In this document: piece by piece, positions 1-13,300 of the stretch | How positions within the stretch are numbered: position 1 is the stretch's first letter | Layout: the number at the start of each line of letters is the position of its first letter | NCBI RefSeq assembly: GCF_949628265.1 | Contig: NC_088790.1 | Span: forward strand, 14,946,545 to 15,010,544 | Direction: 5' to 3' | DNA: 64,000 nt | Origin: Cloeon dipterum | Lineage: Eukaryota; Arthropoda; Insecta; Ephemeroptera; Baetidae | Position numbers and translations under genes: made by a program | The notes under the pieces: generated by a model | Database searches by the model: none | Told to the model about the DNA's origin: nothing | What the model saw: only the letters and a program-made list of their open reading frames with translations

Positions 1-133
1 ACACGACGCATCTTGCGCTTAATGAGGGCTCCGCCGCACAGATTGCGGCATTTCAAGCGATACACATCGAGCTTGGATTGCGGATTACCACGCCGACCAC
101 TCCCCCAACCCACCAATTTGAGCCTGTACGCGT
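1..133 (-). CDS. Tentative second coding exon of the arrestin-domain gene, running off the left edge
   Basis: On the minus strand a good acceptor (TTGCTTAATTACAG) is followed from 133 downwards by a frame with no stops to the window edge, beginning AYRLKLVGWGSG after the split codon. The entry phase (two bases, AC) complements the phase-1 donor of the exon at 3322-3433, giving a joined codon GAC. The first residues suit the beta strand that follows the first exon in arrestin-fold proteins. The later part (GNPQSKLDVYRLKC, then CGGALIKRKM) does not look like a typical arrestin, so either the exon is shorter than the open frame or it belongs to something else. Inference; low confidence. Confidence 0.25.
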
Positions 134-3100
134 CTGTAATTAAGCAACCACTCTCTCAGCTTGATTGATCACCGACTTACTTCGGGTCAAAAAGTTTCTT
201 CTCTATTGAGCAATCGAGGCAAAACAAAATCAGCACTAAATCAGTCTGATTTGAATTATTGAAATAATTGTATTGAACATAAATCCTAAGGGCTGCACGT
301 TGTATATTTTTAGTTTGCTATTTTAGGTTTGCTTTTTCTTAAAAATTGTTTTTAGTTTCCATTTCGTTGTATTGACAGATCTTTAATCAGAGAATTTGAT
401 ACACAATCTACAAACATATGTGAGCTTTAGAGAATATTGACAATATTTGAGTTCCCTTTTGTTTCATTCAGCCGTGTTTTGATTCACTATTGCTATTGTT
501 TACTTGTCGCTGGCTTCCCTAAATCAAAGCCCGCCCAAAAGGCAATTATAACGCAGAGAACAGTGAAAGGACAGGCAAACGTGGTTTTATCCAATATCTC
601 CTGTCCGATATCTGATTCGAGATTCTCGCAGTGCCATAAACTGAAAAAGAAAAAAACGAAAACATTGATTTTTTTTAAACATTTCAAGATTAGTAAAAAT
701 GTTGTATCAATAATATTTTAAACCCAATAAACTTTCTACATTTTATCCATCGATATAAACACTACAGAATTTATAACCAATTTTTCTCAGCATCCTTTCT
801 AACAAAATAGTTAAACTCGACAAATTGCCAGCTCCCCAAGCAGTGATTGAATCATTAACAGTAAATTATTCTTCTTACGATGCATACGGCATAATATGAT
901 AGATTCAAAATAAAAAAAACTGCTCACTTCCAATTTTTGTTTTAGAAAACCCCCTTGAAACAATCATGTCCGCATTCGTAAAAATTAATTTAGATCTTCA
1001 TCTCCCGTCACTTCCTATAAATAGGAGTCCTGCCAAAAATAAAGCAAAGTTTGCAAATTGAACTTTATTGGTTATTTACCCTCTCGTCTGTTCACGGTTA
1101 TTTTTATTTAGTTTAATTTTACCACCCTCGCGCGAAAGCACGCGCGACGAGCAATAAACGTGTCGTGTTTGCAGGATTTTACGCGTCCATAAAAATACGA
1201 TGCGAACCCCATGACAGGTCAGGTGCGTGATATACCTATTCCGGAGTGAATTTGGACCGCCCCAACGTGTCCTAAAATAGAATGAGAACACTTCATAAAT
1301 AAAAGAGATGTTATCTTCGAATTCAAGAGGAAAAGACGGTAAATTCCGGAGGTCCGAAAATATAAAATTAGAAACATTTCAATTTTTGTGGTATTACTTA
1401 ATTGACGAAATTTTTTACAATATTAATTTTTGAATGGCCAAATAACTATATACTTGAACAGTTGTTGGCTATAGCAAGTAGTTCATTAAGTCATTTGTTT
1501 TTTAAATTTAGCAACGGTTTATCTGTACAATACTTGCAATAAGAATCAAATCAATAAATTCAATTTCAGATTTTACCTAAAATTATTGAAAATTTTAACG
1601 GGGTTTCAACTATTTTTTCACTTGATTTTGATTCCTCTTGTTGCGATCTATCCGATGGTGTGCGAATTCGGAAGTAAATTTCCCTCCTGGTGAAATAATC
1701 GTGAATTTCAATAGGATAAGACACTGAACACCGCTATTGATTAGCATATATGCAAACTTTGAAGCCGTTTTTCTCGCTAATTTAACCGGCAACCTGGAAA
1801 ATTCGCAACACTATCCATTCTTTCCCAATTAGAGTTCTATAAGTAAATTTTTCACATTTATATTAACTGAATGGCAAAATTTTCATTTATATGTTTTATT
1901 CTTATAAACTCCCACAAAGGTCTTGTTTACCCAGAACAACTTTTCGGACGCACCGCGGCATCCCATTAAGCTATTGAGCGAATCTGCCGCGTGCAAAAGT
2001 GATGCCGTGATTAATAATTCAGCCGCAAACGAAGCTGATAATGCCAGCTTCACTTCACCAGGCGCGCAGCATGACAGATAAGTCACGCACGGCCAGCCGT
2101 GTCGGCGCTAAAAACTGGCACTCGTCACTGCTGTGCGCCGCCAAAATTGATTGACTGCCGATCCAGCCCACGCGTTTCATTATTCCAGCGTACTGCAGCG
2201 CACCTAAAATTGTTTACCATAGTACGGTTTTAAAAATTGGTTCGCAAAAACGATGGATTTATTTGTTCCGATTTTTCGAAGCGTTTTTCTAATTATGTTT
2301 TCGTCAGGTTGAACATGCACTGCGTTTTAAATTAAAATTTTTACAGGACAAGTTATATATCGCTCAAAATTATTTTAATGATGATGTTGCGATGCAAAAA
2401 ATACAAAATTTAGGGGGAAAGGCTGATTTTAGTTGGTTTCGGGGCAAGTTTGTTGGTTGTGTGTGCAATATGGTTGACTTTGATTATATTCGTAGCCCTG
2501 GGATGCAGGTTATGAGAAAAAAAGACCCATGAACTTTGATATTTTACGAATTTCATGATTGAAAATAATAACAAAATATCATGATCAAACCGAGCGAAAA
2601 TTGAAAGGAAGGATGAAACTGTTTTGTGCATAGTATATAATATAATTTTATGACGATGTGAACAGGAGCTCGTTGAATTATGAATAAGAGAATCGGAAAC
2701 TGTGCAGTCGCATTTAACAATACAGAACTCCGATACGAAAAACCGATTCATATAATTGCCCTTTTTATGCTGAAAAAATCAGAGAATAAGTAATTTTATG
2801 GTCGACAATTTTTCTTGTGGTAAATTTTCGTGATATGAGAATAAAAATTTCATTTAAAATAGCTTTAAATGATAATGTTGGAAATTCGGTTTTATGAATT
2901 TATTCAGGGGAAATTTTTCGCTTGCAGGGCGAGTGGTTTTTTTTTTAAATTTTGTCTCTCTTTTGTTGTGCTTCCAGACGATTTTCCAGTCAATCGTTTG
3001 CAATTTAAAATTTGTGAAAAAACTTTAATTTCATTTTTCGTCAAAAAATGCGGAAATATAAAGAGCTCGCTTTAAACCCAGGAAGCTGCATTAAATATTT

Positions 3101-3321
3101 TTTCTGTTTCAACCCCAAGCGAAAGTTCGTAAATTTTAGGTTTTAAAAGTATAGGCAACAAAATATTGCTTATTTTAATTTTTGAAGTCTGGCTGTTTTG
3201 ATCGAGCTTTCTTTCAATCAGGTAAATCAATTTGATTGCGATGCCTACTGCAAATTTATCGAGAGCGGAAGTGGGGGCAGGGGTGGGTTGGGAGAGCTCT
3301 TTCTCTCTACTCACTACTCAC
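134..3321 (-). other. Probable first intron of the arrestin-domain gene
   Basis: This AT-rich stretch lies between the phase-1 donor at 3321 and the acceptor next to 133. I see no coding exon in it. The short open frames have no recognisable protein pattern. It depends on the pairing of the two flanking exons, which is inferred from phase only. Confidence 0.35.
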
Positions 3322-3433
3322 CCCTGAGCTTGAAGTTCTCGACGGTGTCCAGAATCACATTTCCGCAGACGGTCTCTCCGGCGTAGTACATCTCGCGCTC
3401 GAGGCGAATGTCGAATTCGCGAATGTAGTCCAT
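3322..3433 (-). CDS. Arrestin domain-containing protein, first coding exon (partial gene)
   Basis: This 37-codon exon begins at an ATG in a strong context (GCCATGG) and reads MDYIREFDIRLEREMYYAGE, then TVCGNVILDTVENFKLR, ending at a strong donor (GGG|GTGAGT) in phase 1. The pattern of a hydrophobic beta strand, YYAGETV.G.V.L and then a K-R turn is the N-terminal start of the arrestin fold in the alpha-arrestin (ARRDC/TXNIP-like) family. These are cytosolic adaptors that link membrane cargo to NEDD4-type ubiquitin ligases. An acceptor (CTGTTTGCAG) lies just upstream near 3453, so a non-coding 5' exon is likely further right. The rest of the gene must lie towards or beyond the left edge. The family call rests on this one exon; the subfamily cannot be told. 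Confidence 0.6.
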
Positions 3434-4233
3434 GGCATGGCAGGTACGGCTCTGCAAACAGCCAGGGGCGCATTTTAAATTAAGCGCGGCAAATTGAATT
3501 TCCTCTGCGGGCCCGCGTGCTGTCAATCGATTTATGATTTGATGAGACAGCCCGCCGGCAAAAGAGCCTCGCCAGGGAAATCTGCTAATTGGAATTTGCG
3601 CTCGCTGTGCCTCTCGTCACGTTGCCATTTTCTTTTTTTCCCAACCGACCGATGGACCGACCAGCCATCGCTGTTTTGATCGCCCCAAACCAATTTGATA
3701 TCGGCTGCTCCTGTGCACACATCCATCTGCCCACTCTCTCTGCTGTTTAACGAGCTGTAATTGAATTAGAGCAGCACCGCCACGATTTGTTTGGAAGGCT
3801 TGTTTTAAATATCACTCATCGTAGCTTCTCAAAGCAATTAATTAATCGAATCGGCGTATTGGCCTTCTGATGATTTGCTGATTGGTGTTGGAACTATTTT
3901 GATTGCTGCTTTCATTAAGACTCAGTTTCTAACGAATGAGTTTATAATTGTATATATGGATTTTTTAAGGATATCGTTAGTTTCGACAAATCATGCAATT
4001 TGAAGACTTAAGACACGCACATACCAAACAACGTCTAAAGTCATCTAATCTCTTATGAAGTTAAAACAACGTGGTACACTTCTACAAATATTTCACTTTC
4101 AGGCGGTTTTTCAAATTAAAAACCTTGATACGAAACTATTAAAAATAGTAATGTAATATTGGTTTTAAAATGATCAAAAGTAAACTATATTTTTTACATT
4201 TCATCATATTTTAGTCGTTTATAATTTTCAAAG

Positions 4234-4235
<2 letters not shown>

Positions 4236-4296
<61 letters not shown>
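4236..4296. repeat. (AT)n microsatellite, about 30 units
   Basis: An uninterrupted run of alternating A and T about 60 bases long. A simple-sequence repeat, likely length-polymorphic and self-complementary. Confidence 0.97.
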
Positions 4297-4298
<2 letters not shown>

Positions 4299-4576
4299 GG
4301 ATAATTTAGCTTCAAAACTAGAAACACAATTTTATTGAAAATTTTTACAATTTTGTACCTTGAGTTATCAGAAACAGATTTTGGCTAAAAACGTTTTTTA
4401 AAACATATTTTGTTAAGCTATTTTGACATATAGTTTCTAGAAGAGCTTGGGAAAATGTTTGGAACGAAGAAAAACTCCCGAATATATGGTGCATTTTTGT
4501 GGAAATAATCGAAATTCACCAGTGAAATCATCTTAAATTGACCATGAATCTCTATTTATCAGCTCAAGAATTTCCA

Positions 4577-4589
4577 CCCCCCCCCCCCC
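4577..4589. repeat. Homopolymer run of 13 C
   Basis: Thirteen consecutive cytosines in otherwise AT-rich sequence. The length may be a sequencing uncertainty. Confidence 0.9.
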
Positions 4590-7543
4590 AACTAAAAAAT
4601 GATAAATTTTTAGAAGAAAATCGATCGGAAAGAAATGGGAAACATCGCATCTAATTTTGCCCAGTCTTAACATAGTCGTCTATTTTGTCCAAGTTCCCAA
4701 CCCTTTTATAATAAATTATCGTTGCAATTATTGAGGCAATGTTGGTGTTTTGTTGGCTGCTTCATATCTTTGCTGGTTAATAACTCATGAACTATTCTGG
4801 TAATTTTAAGCCAGGAAAAGCACAAAACTAATATTTGCTTTATATTGCTGGATCGCTTGTTTGTTTTGAGAGAACTGTTGGCGAGAAACAAAACACCGCA
4901 CAACACCCGACAGTGCGTACACTACACACTTTGACCACGACGTGACAATGAGCAGAGCACTGAACTTTTTTAATAACGCTTTACAAACTAAATATTTTCC
5001 ATGCGAAAACGCGTCACAAATCAATATTTGAGCTGTATATTTTTTAAGCTTTTGTACCAAAGTGACAAATTTTTGAAGTCGCGAAAGACTGGATTCAGTT
5101 TTTAATTAATGTCTAAAAACGATGGGGTGTTGAAAATGATTTGAAACAGATATTAAATCATCTTCAGAATAAATGATTTGTTAAATGGAACTATGATGAA
5201 ACTTTGAAAGCACGTTAAGTGGTGGAATTTGTGAATTTATTTTTAGTTTTTTCCGATTGATGTGGGGAAAATCACTTTGGAGTCTACGAAAAAAAATCAT
5301 CATATACAGCTTCTTTACGTATTTTAACATTTTTTCAAATTTCAATTCATTGTTACAAAGAAATTGAATAAACGTACAAATAAATAAGTCGAAGCCACAA
5401 TCCCTCTAAGCCAAATTTCCTAATTTTGAAACACAATAATAATATGTAATCAATCACTTGGAAAAACTTATTGAATTATCACTGTAGAAATTATTGAAAA
5501 AAAATCGAAAGCACAAAAGTAAAGTGGACAGGCGGATGCGCGAGTGGCCTTGATCGGGTGTTTGAACCGGACTTAGCAAAAACACAAAATGCACCGCTGT
5601 CGAAGCGTGAGCGAATATTTATACATATATATTCCGAGGAGGAGCGAGAAAATCAAACCGGACATGGGGCGAGTTGTTTTGGGCCGAAAAGCTAGCCGTG
5701 CGTGTGCTCACCCGAGGGTTGTGTGTGATGAAAGGGCGAGTTTCGCCTCCGCTCTCAGGCCACTCTGTTGATTTCCCAGGCACTGACGGTCCGCAACACG
5801 CAGCACCCTTGCAAAAACATCCCCTTTAGTCGGTGTGGTGGTGGTGGTACCGAGGCCACGTAGTTCGCTGGACGGGTGTTGCGCAGCAGCACGGTGTCAG
5901 CCAGCATCACTGCGGGGGTGGATGCTCTCCGTTCGTTCGCTCCCTCAAGCTCACCCCTGTGTCAAACCCAATTCAATTCTGACATGTCACATGACTAGAT
6001 ATCCATCCGGGTCCAAATATAGGACCAAAAGGGCGGAAGCGTGAGCAGAGGCCAAACCCCAAATTATTATTTGTTCTGTTTTCTTTTCTTACATATGTAT
6101 TTTGAAATATATATGAAATATTTATTTCAAAGTATATAATTATGTTCTCGATAATTGGAAATTTTCAATAAAGCATGTATCAATTTCATTAAATTTCAGC
6201 AACATTAAATTTAGACTGTTTTAGGTAGCCAACTCAATTATAAAGTCATTTTTCATAGCGAATTTCTTAACGTTTTCAGAGGTATTTTTTTTTTAAATTT
6301 TCCAGATTTTCCAGGTTAAGATTTTAAGTTTAATTTCAAAATTTGAATGATCTGCAAATGTGAATATTTTAAACTCATCATCACATACATACGCCTTACA
6401 AAGCGAAAAAACTGTGCCGCCGAGCAGTTTTTCGGTGCGGGTGGCATAGCATTTAAAGTAAAAATGTAATAAAGAAGTAAACTATTTTTTTATCGCATGT
6501 TTTAAAAGAGCTTCATTAATCATTTAAAATAGATATGGCCTTTTCATTTTGTCACCTTACATTCTCTTTTTAAATCTATTGGAATCTTTCCCATTAATCA
6601 ATTAAATCTACCTCTTAATTCTCATTTGACTTTTTAACCCTGCCATGGAGTGAAAGAACCGTTTTTCTTTGCACAATGTTAATCAGCTTTAGTACCTCGA
6701 TTGAAAGGAGCGCGAAAATAAAACGCGATGCTGCTTTTGTTGTAGTAATTAAAGAGCGCCAGGCGTCAATGTACGCGTACCCGAAGAATGAGGGAGATGC
6801 ATGGCTTGCCGCATTTCGCACACCCTTGTCGGGCTGTCAAAGCAAGAACCATGAAAGCTTTCGCTCGCAAAGCGGCTTTGAAATCAATTTTATTTTGCCA
6901 GCACTTCACTTGTGCAGGCGTGTTTGCTCGACTTGCAAATCTGCTGTTGGGTCGTTAAGATGCGGATTACAATGCAGAGTTCGTCGTCCGCATCGCGCCA
7001 AAATTTGCATATATGAGTCAAAACCCTAGTGCTGAAGTCGTATCTTAAACAAAACCAAAGGCAGGAAATCCGATTTTTGCAGAGCAAAAAAATTGCTTTT
7101 CATTCACTGGTTCTTATTCAAGTCAGTTTTTCTCTTTTAGAAACATTTTTTGTCAAGTCTAGTGTTAATATACTTGTCTTCTACGTACTGACAAGAATTC
7201 CGCCTTTAAAAAGGATGTCATACTTAAGAGTGTAAATTTTTTATGAAAAAAGGGGCTAATTATAAAGAAGTATTCCAGATTAATACCTTCTGATGACACT
7301 TGTATTTTTTAGTTTTGGCTCAAAATATGTGGCAGATCGAGGGGTGCAAAGAAAATTTAAGACGGTCAAACCATTTTCTGATTTAATTTTAGCATGAATC
7401 GCGCAAATTTCTTTCACGCCCTTTTTACAACCACCTAAAAACGCAAAATCGACTGTAAAACTCGTTAAGCACATTAAAAACATCGAAAAGGAACTACTAT
7501 GTATGTGTATTTAAGTTTTTTAACAAAAAATATATTTCCATTC

Positions 7544-7681
7544 GTCCTGGTCCCGGCAAAATTGCGCAACGTTCAACAAACACCCACATTTTCACTGTCG
7601 AATTGATTGTTGACCTTTTCTTGCAACAAGGAAATTCCCGTTTGGTTGTTAAAAGTTACGCAATTTTGCCGGGACCAGGAC
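7544..7681. mobile_element. Short inverted-repeat element (MITE-like), 138 bp
   Basis: The ends form a perfect 23-bp inverted repeat: 7544-7566, starting GTCCTGGTCCCGGCAAAATT, and its reverse complement at 7659-7681. Imperfect pairing continues inwards (CGCAAC..TTCAACAA against TTGGTTGTTAAAAGTTACG), so the element is semi-palindromic. There is no coding capacity. Size and structure suit a non-autonomous DNA transposon. I could not see a clear target-site duplication, so the exact ends and superfamily are open. Confidence 0.6.
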
Positions 7682-8895
7682 CATGTGCAGTTTATAAAAA
7701 ATAGTCTTCAAATGTGCTTTTTGAAATCTGTTTGATCTATAGTAAAAGAAAATCTTCAATAATGTTAAGACTTAACAATTTTAGCCATTCTAGTTTTCAA
7801 AGTGATATTTAAATGGACTCCAAATTGAAAATTTTTCAATTTTATTGTATATTTATTTATTCAAATTTGCTTAACTTTTGAGCGGGTGCAGATTGTTTGG
7901 CGCAGAGTTTGTGAGGTACATTTTTAAAAATGAATACGTAACATCCCGTGTCGTATTTTTCAATTAACTCACACTATATGTAAATAAACATCTGACAATG
8001 AGCTCCTTAAATTTCAAGATATCTTTCTTTTTTAAATCCCATATGGTTGTGATGATTTAAGTAACACATTAACCGTACTCAAATCTTTCGTCATTTTTAA
8101 ATCCACGGTTCCAACAAATATTTGCATAAACAATTATAAGCAATTAATTCCCAGATTTTTCAGCGTGTTTGGTGACCGAATAACTCCGCGCAACAATGTG
8201 GTCGTTTTCCGATTGACGTGTGCAGTCGGATGGCGAAAAACGGCTGCTTTTCAATTGAAAAAGAGGGGAAAGCTTCGCAGGGACGAAATTTTTGTGCAAG
8301 ACTGACGCGACCATTAAAATTTCACGCTCGGTTGAGCAGGCGCTTTTAAAAAAATTGTTGGCTCGTGACGAGAGGTCTAATTCGGACGAAAAAATCGCAG
8401 AATAAAAGGCGCTTGTTGATATACGCTGACAAGCCCAATTAGTGAACCCTTGTACGCGGCGACCAACAAAAGCTATCTTGTGGTTCTATTGGTTTTTCTT
8501 GTAGGCTCCTTAACAGTGAAATTTTCTCGCCATTTTGCAATTAAATGATTTTGCAAAGATTGTTGAGTAAAAACTACTCATCAGAATCAAATTATTAGCG
8601 ATTGCAGACAGTTTTATGTCAAAAAGCGTTCCCAAACCTCAAAATGCCGACTAAAGTTTACCCCACTGGACCTTAAATAAATTTGCAAATTTATTCTGGT
8701 TACAAGTGTGCATGTGACTTTGAAATAATCAATATAGTTGGATAATAGATTTAAAGTTGATTTATTTATTATTATGGTAAAAAATTTAATGTAATTTGGA
8801 TTGTTGACTACTCTTAATTAGCAGTTGATAAAATTAATGCAATTTGCTTTTTCTTTTTTAACCATCATTGAATGATAATTTATTCACTTTAATAT

Positions 8896-9985
8896 CTAAT
8901 TAAGTACAATAGCTCCAGGGAGATCTTCAGGCTTAAATATAGACCTGAATTGTTCCTCAACCCCAGTCTTCTGACGTTGAGCTGAGCTTGTGCACTCTCG
9001 TTTTTGTTGTTTTGCAATACAGCTTTTGCGTTGTAATCTGCAGAAGATTGAAGTGTTGGGTTTTCAGGACCCTTGACAAGTAGACTCTGTGACAAATAAG
9101 GACAACAGATTTAATCACGATTTAAGATAAAATAATTTGTTTTATCCAATTGAGAATAATTTTTCCTGGACGGAAAAATAAAAAAGGGTTGAACACCCTG
9201 TGCCTCACAAAAATGAATATAGTTTTTATCTTAATTTTAGGCCAAGAGAAACTTAACTGGTATCAAGGCAAAAGGTTTATAGAGCATCCAGAGCGAATAA
9301 CGCGTGGAGTTGTCACGGGCTATTGGTAAAACATTTAAAGTAGAAAGTTTTACTACCATGTATAATGTAATATTTTTGTCATATAAAAGCGCTTGGAGGA
9401 GTTAGATGTAAATTCAAACAAAAATTTACCTGATGGAATGGTAGATTGGAATCCATGAATCTTGCAAAATGTTCTTCAGTTCTCATCCCATTTCACAACA
9501 CCTGATAAATTCGTCCACTTCTTTCGATGTGGGGTGAAAATGCGGCTGAAGGTCTAGGGACGGCTTGTGGAGGTGGAGACCGCAGGCCCCTTCCTCTCGT
9601 GAGGGTGGCCGGCAAATACACCATAATGAGAGTCAAAAGTATTCAGTGGCGAACTTAAGAAAGCAACCGGCTGGTTTTAGTCTCATTATTGGGCTGAAAT
9701 TGTATCATAAAAGTTATTAGAGTTTGAAATTTCACTAAGCGAATCCGAAAAATAATTCTTAAACATACCTTTGAGAGGTTCAGAGTTGAGCTCAAGGTTC
9801 TTAAGAAAAAGTTTTGCTAATGGAATATCCTGAGTCCTCCTGTTTTTAATTTAAGCCAGTTCACAAACGTTCTTAAGTTTCTCATTGTCAGCGCGGTTTG
9901 TTTTTGTTGTACAGCTGAAGGCTGAAGCACTCTCAGTCAGTGCTGCCAACCTAATTCTGGCAAATTGTGCTTGTCCTGATATTAT
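8896..9985 (-). other. Exon-like minus-strand segments, possible degraded or unrecognised gene
   Basis: Read on the minus strand, this stretch has exon-like pieces. About 9772-9840 ends at a donor (CAAAG|GTATGTTT). About 9429-9690 has an acceptor (ACAATTTCAG) and a donor (CATCAG|GTAAATTT). About 8896-9080 follows an acceptor (TTATTTGTCACAG) and can end in the frame KPEDLPGAIVLN-stop. However, no single frame runs through the middle piece without stops, and no protein family is recognisable. It may be a non-coding RNA, a dying gene, or chance. It would be head-to-head with PIKfyve. Confidence 0.25.
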
Positions 9986-10127
9986 TTTTTTTTTATTTAA
10001 TTTCAATTTGTTTACATACACCGTTCAAAAATTGGCCTATTTCTGAAATTAATTTGAAAAGACTACAAAATTATTACTATGCCTGCCGTCTTCGTCTTCA
10101 GTTTACACTGCCTATGAAGAGATGACA

Positions 10128-10136
10128 TCATGTGAC
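10128..10136 (+). promoter_or_regulatory. TCATGTGAC E-box (M-box/CLEAR-like) upstream of PIKfyve
   Basis: TCATGTGAC lies about 175 bp before the PIKfyve start codon and overlaps a CRE-like TGACATCA. The TCATGTGA core is a known binding site of MITF/TFE-type bHLH-zip factors, which control lysosomal genes, so a site here fits an endolysosomal lipid kinase. The site is seen; its use is inferred. Confidence 0.4.
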
Positions 10137-10310
10137 ACCAACCATGACCAATTGTGCGTTGGCCTGCTAGGCCAGTGCTAGACCTGCTCATCAGCTGTGA
10201 AAACGTCAAAACACTTGGCAGTGGGCGATAACAGCTTACTCGAATAGCAAATTTGACCCAAAATATTTGGCAAGTGCGCTTCTGACCTTTCGCAATGCCC
10301 TAATACCGTG

Positions 10311-13300
10311 ATGAGCCGAAATTTGGACGTGCTGGACAAGCTGTCCGAATTTCCACCTCTCAGCCCCGAAGAAGACGATTCTGGTGTCAATTTCATATTC
10401 AATTTTTTCAAATTTGGTGAGTGCAGTGGGCGGAATCGTGATCTCATAACACCAATGCACTGAATTTTTGTTACAGGCAAAGAACGAAATGCAGAGAATA
10501 CGAGGGAGACGCCTGAGAGTCGAGAGACCACTCCGATTGCCGAGGTCGCGCCTCAGCAAACGCAGGAACCAGTTTCTCAGTCCGACAAGAATGAAGCTCA
10601 AATCACACCCACTGTACGTCAAGGCTTATTATTTCTATGTGTAGGGCTGTGAAATTTAAATGATCTACAATTTTCTAAAAACATTATTCTTTGACCACAT
10701 TAATCCTAAATAATGACACCTTTCTTAAAAACTATAAACAAGTTTTAAATATTAATTAATTACCGGAAATTCCATAGCAAGAATCAAATACTTGTGAATT
10801 TGGCCGAAATCAGCTACTTTTGATAATCCATCTAAATCGCCTTAAAAACTATAATTTACTTCAAAAATTTTGTAGGGTTCCAGCAGCTCAGGGTCCAGTC
10901 TCAGCGTGTTGTACGAAGACATTGGAGTCGGGAGGAGCCTACCAAACGTCCTCAAGAGAATCAGCAATTTGGTCGCCCTAAAAAACACCGTACGTTCTAC
11001 CTTATATTTTTGGCCATTGTTTAAATCAAATTTTGGTATCAAAGGGCCAGCAGTCATACAAGGATTCTGACTTCAAGCGCTACTGGATGCCCGATTCAGT
11101 CAGCAAAGAGTGCTACGAGTGCGGCGAAAAGTTCACCACCTTCCGACGCAGACACCATTGCAGGGTTTGCGGACAGATTTTCTGCTCGCGATGCTGCAAG
11201 CAGGAGATCCCAGGAAGAATCCTCGGCTGCACTGGTAACGTTTATCACTATTTTACACTGGCTCAATTTTTCCATGCTAATCCAATGTTAGAGGAAGAAT
11301 GTAAGATATTAAATTAAAATGTTAAGTGAGTGGAGTCTATCCATTGATCCAGGTGACCTGAGAGTATGCACCTATTGCGGAAAGGTGGTGCTCTCTTACC
11401 TGCAGTCGTCTGACATAAGCGCTGACCTGAACGCCGACCTTCGCGCGTTGCAGGAAGACTTGCAGCACAAATTTGGAGAACCCGTAAGCCAAAACGTGCA
11501 TGTCCAGCACAATTCACTGTCGCCTGCTGAAAAGCGGTCGCGCCGAAAACACTCATACCAGGAAGATAGATTCGTACTGGGACGGTAAATTATGACTTAA
11601 CATTAATTTAAAATGATCACCACTAAAGCACAAAAATTATTGAATACATTATTTTATGGCTGAAGATTTTTTTTAACTGACGCAAAACATTCAAGCTATT
11701 ATATTTCCAATTTCTTGTTCCTGTAATCATCCCCCTGGATCTTCAGTCAGGTTCTAAATTCATTTTTTGTGATATACAAAATTAAAATATATTTTTTTTA
11801 AATACAAGATAAAGTTAAACATATTATTACTAAAACGCCACATTGCCAAAAAGTCACGTTTTCTTGCAGCGATGAAATATATTTTTTTTTATTTTAGGGG
11901 AAGCATGACTACGTCGTCACAGTACCTGACTTCAGAGGACATGAGAGAGGATCCTTTCCTTAGCCCCATTTCGCTGGCTAGCTTGCTGCACGAGTTTAAA
12001 GAGAGTGGATTTACCCTACAGTCACACCTGCTGCAACAAAGAAACCATGCCAACTGCTTCAAGGGAACCCAGATGGTTGACTGGCTCATTTCTCACAACA
12101 GAGCAAGCACAATGTGAGTATAGATTCATTTTAAGTTATTTTTATGCCTATTATAGAAAGAATAGTATAGTAGAATATAAATTGAATTAAGTAAGAGTTG
12201 ATTAATTTAATAAAAAAACTAGCTCTGCGTGGCCCTTAAGTTAAATATTACTTTGTTCAAAATATCTTAAAAATAACTATTTTTAATTAATTAGCTTCAA
12301 TAAACTGCATTTTTAATTTAAGGGTTGAGGCTGTGAACATAGGACAAGCATTATTGGACGGAAAATATATAGACTGTGTGTCTCAGCCAAACGATGTAAC
12401 TTTTCACGACGGCAACGCTCTTTATCGGCTAGCAAATGAGCCTGTCAAGCACCACAGCGATTCATTTCATGGTAGCACTGAATTTCTTACTGTCAAACTG
12501 AATTATATAGCAACTATTGAACCTGTTAGATTTAGAGCGAAGCATCAGCCACACAGATTCGGACACGCTGAGCATTCCGTCTTCGTCATCAACTTACTTT
12601 TTGGACATGGACGTGTCGGAAAACACTGTTCAGCTGTGGAAGCCTAAGAAGGATGAGAGGAGAGGTTTGTGTCCTTCTAAAGTTGCTGCCTCGTCTGAAA
12701 TTTTTTCGCAGAGCCGATAGACTACAGCAGCACTTGCATCTCCAAGGAGTTTTTAAAAGGGACACTGATGGACAAAAGTTCGGAAAGCAGAGAAATGGTG
12801 CCCTCAATGGGCTGGCACAAGGTCCAGAACCTTAGGACTGATAATGGCGAGAGAGAATCCTATGAGAAGCTGACGTAAATTGCAATAGCTGAAATGAAAG
12901 TGCCTTTCAAGAGATATTTACTTTCAGGGAAGCGTTTGAGAAACATGAAGAGGCCCTTACCCGACAATTGTTGCAAGCTGAGAGACTTAGCGACGATTGG
13001 ATACCCACTGTGCAGCCCTTGGTACACCAAATCGTCGATCTAGTCCGGCCTGATGTAAAAAATGAAGCAGATTTCATGGACATAAGACAGTAAGAGTTAC
13101 TATACTTGGATAGAAATAGAAACAGTACAAACTGAACCAAAAATTGTTCTGATAAGGAAAATCTTATTTTGCTAAGTTCTATTTTTTTGTTATATGATTG
13201 ATATCTTGTTCTATTCAAATAGTCAAGAAATATCAATAGAAAATTTTCAATTCAACATAGTTTGTGAGCTATGGAGCTTGAAAGGTTTAAATTCTTGTTG

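Larger units (their letters stand above)
3455..7543. other. Non-coding region between the arrestin-domain gene and the first inverted-repeat element
   Basis: I find no supported gene here. It contains the (AT)n tract and C run listed separately, plus a GC-richer patch at about 5520-6050 with short open frames that lack protein-like composition. The patch could be regulatory sequence or a 5' untranslated exon of the minus-strand arrestin gene, but nothing decides this. Confidence 0.5.
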
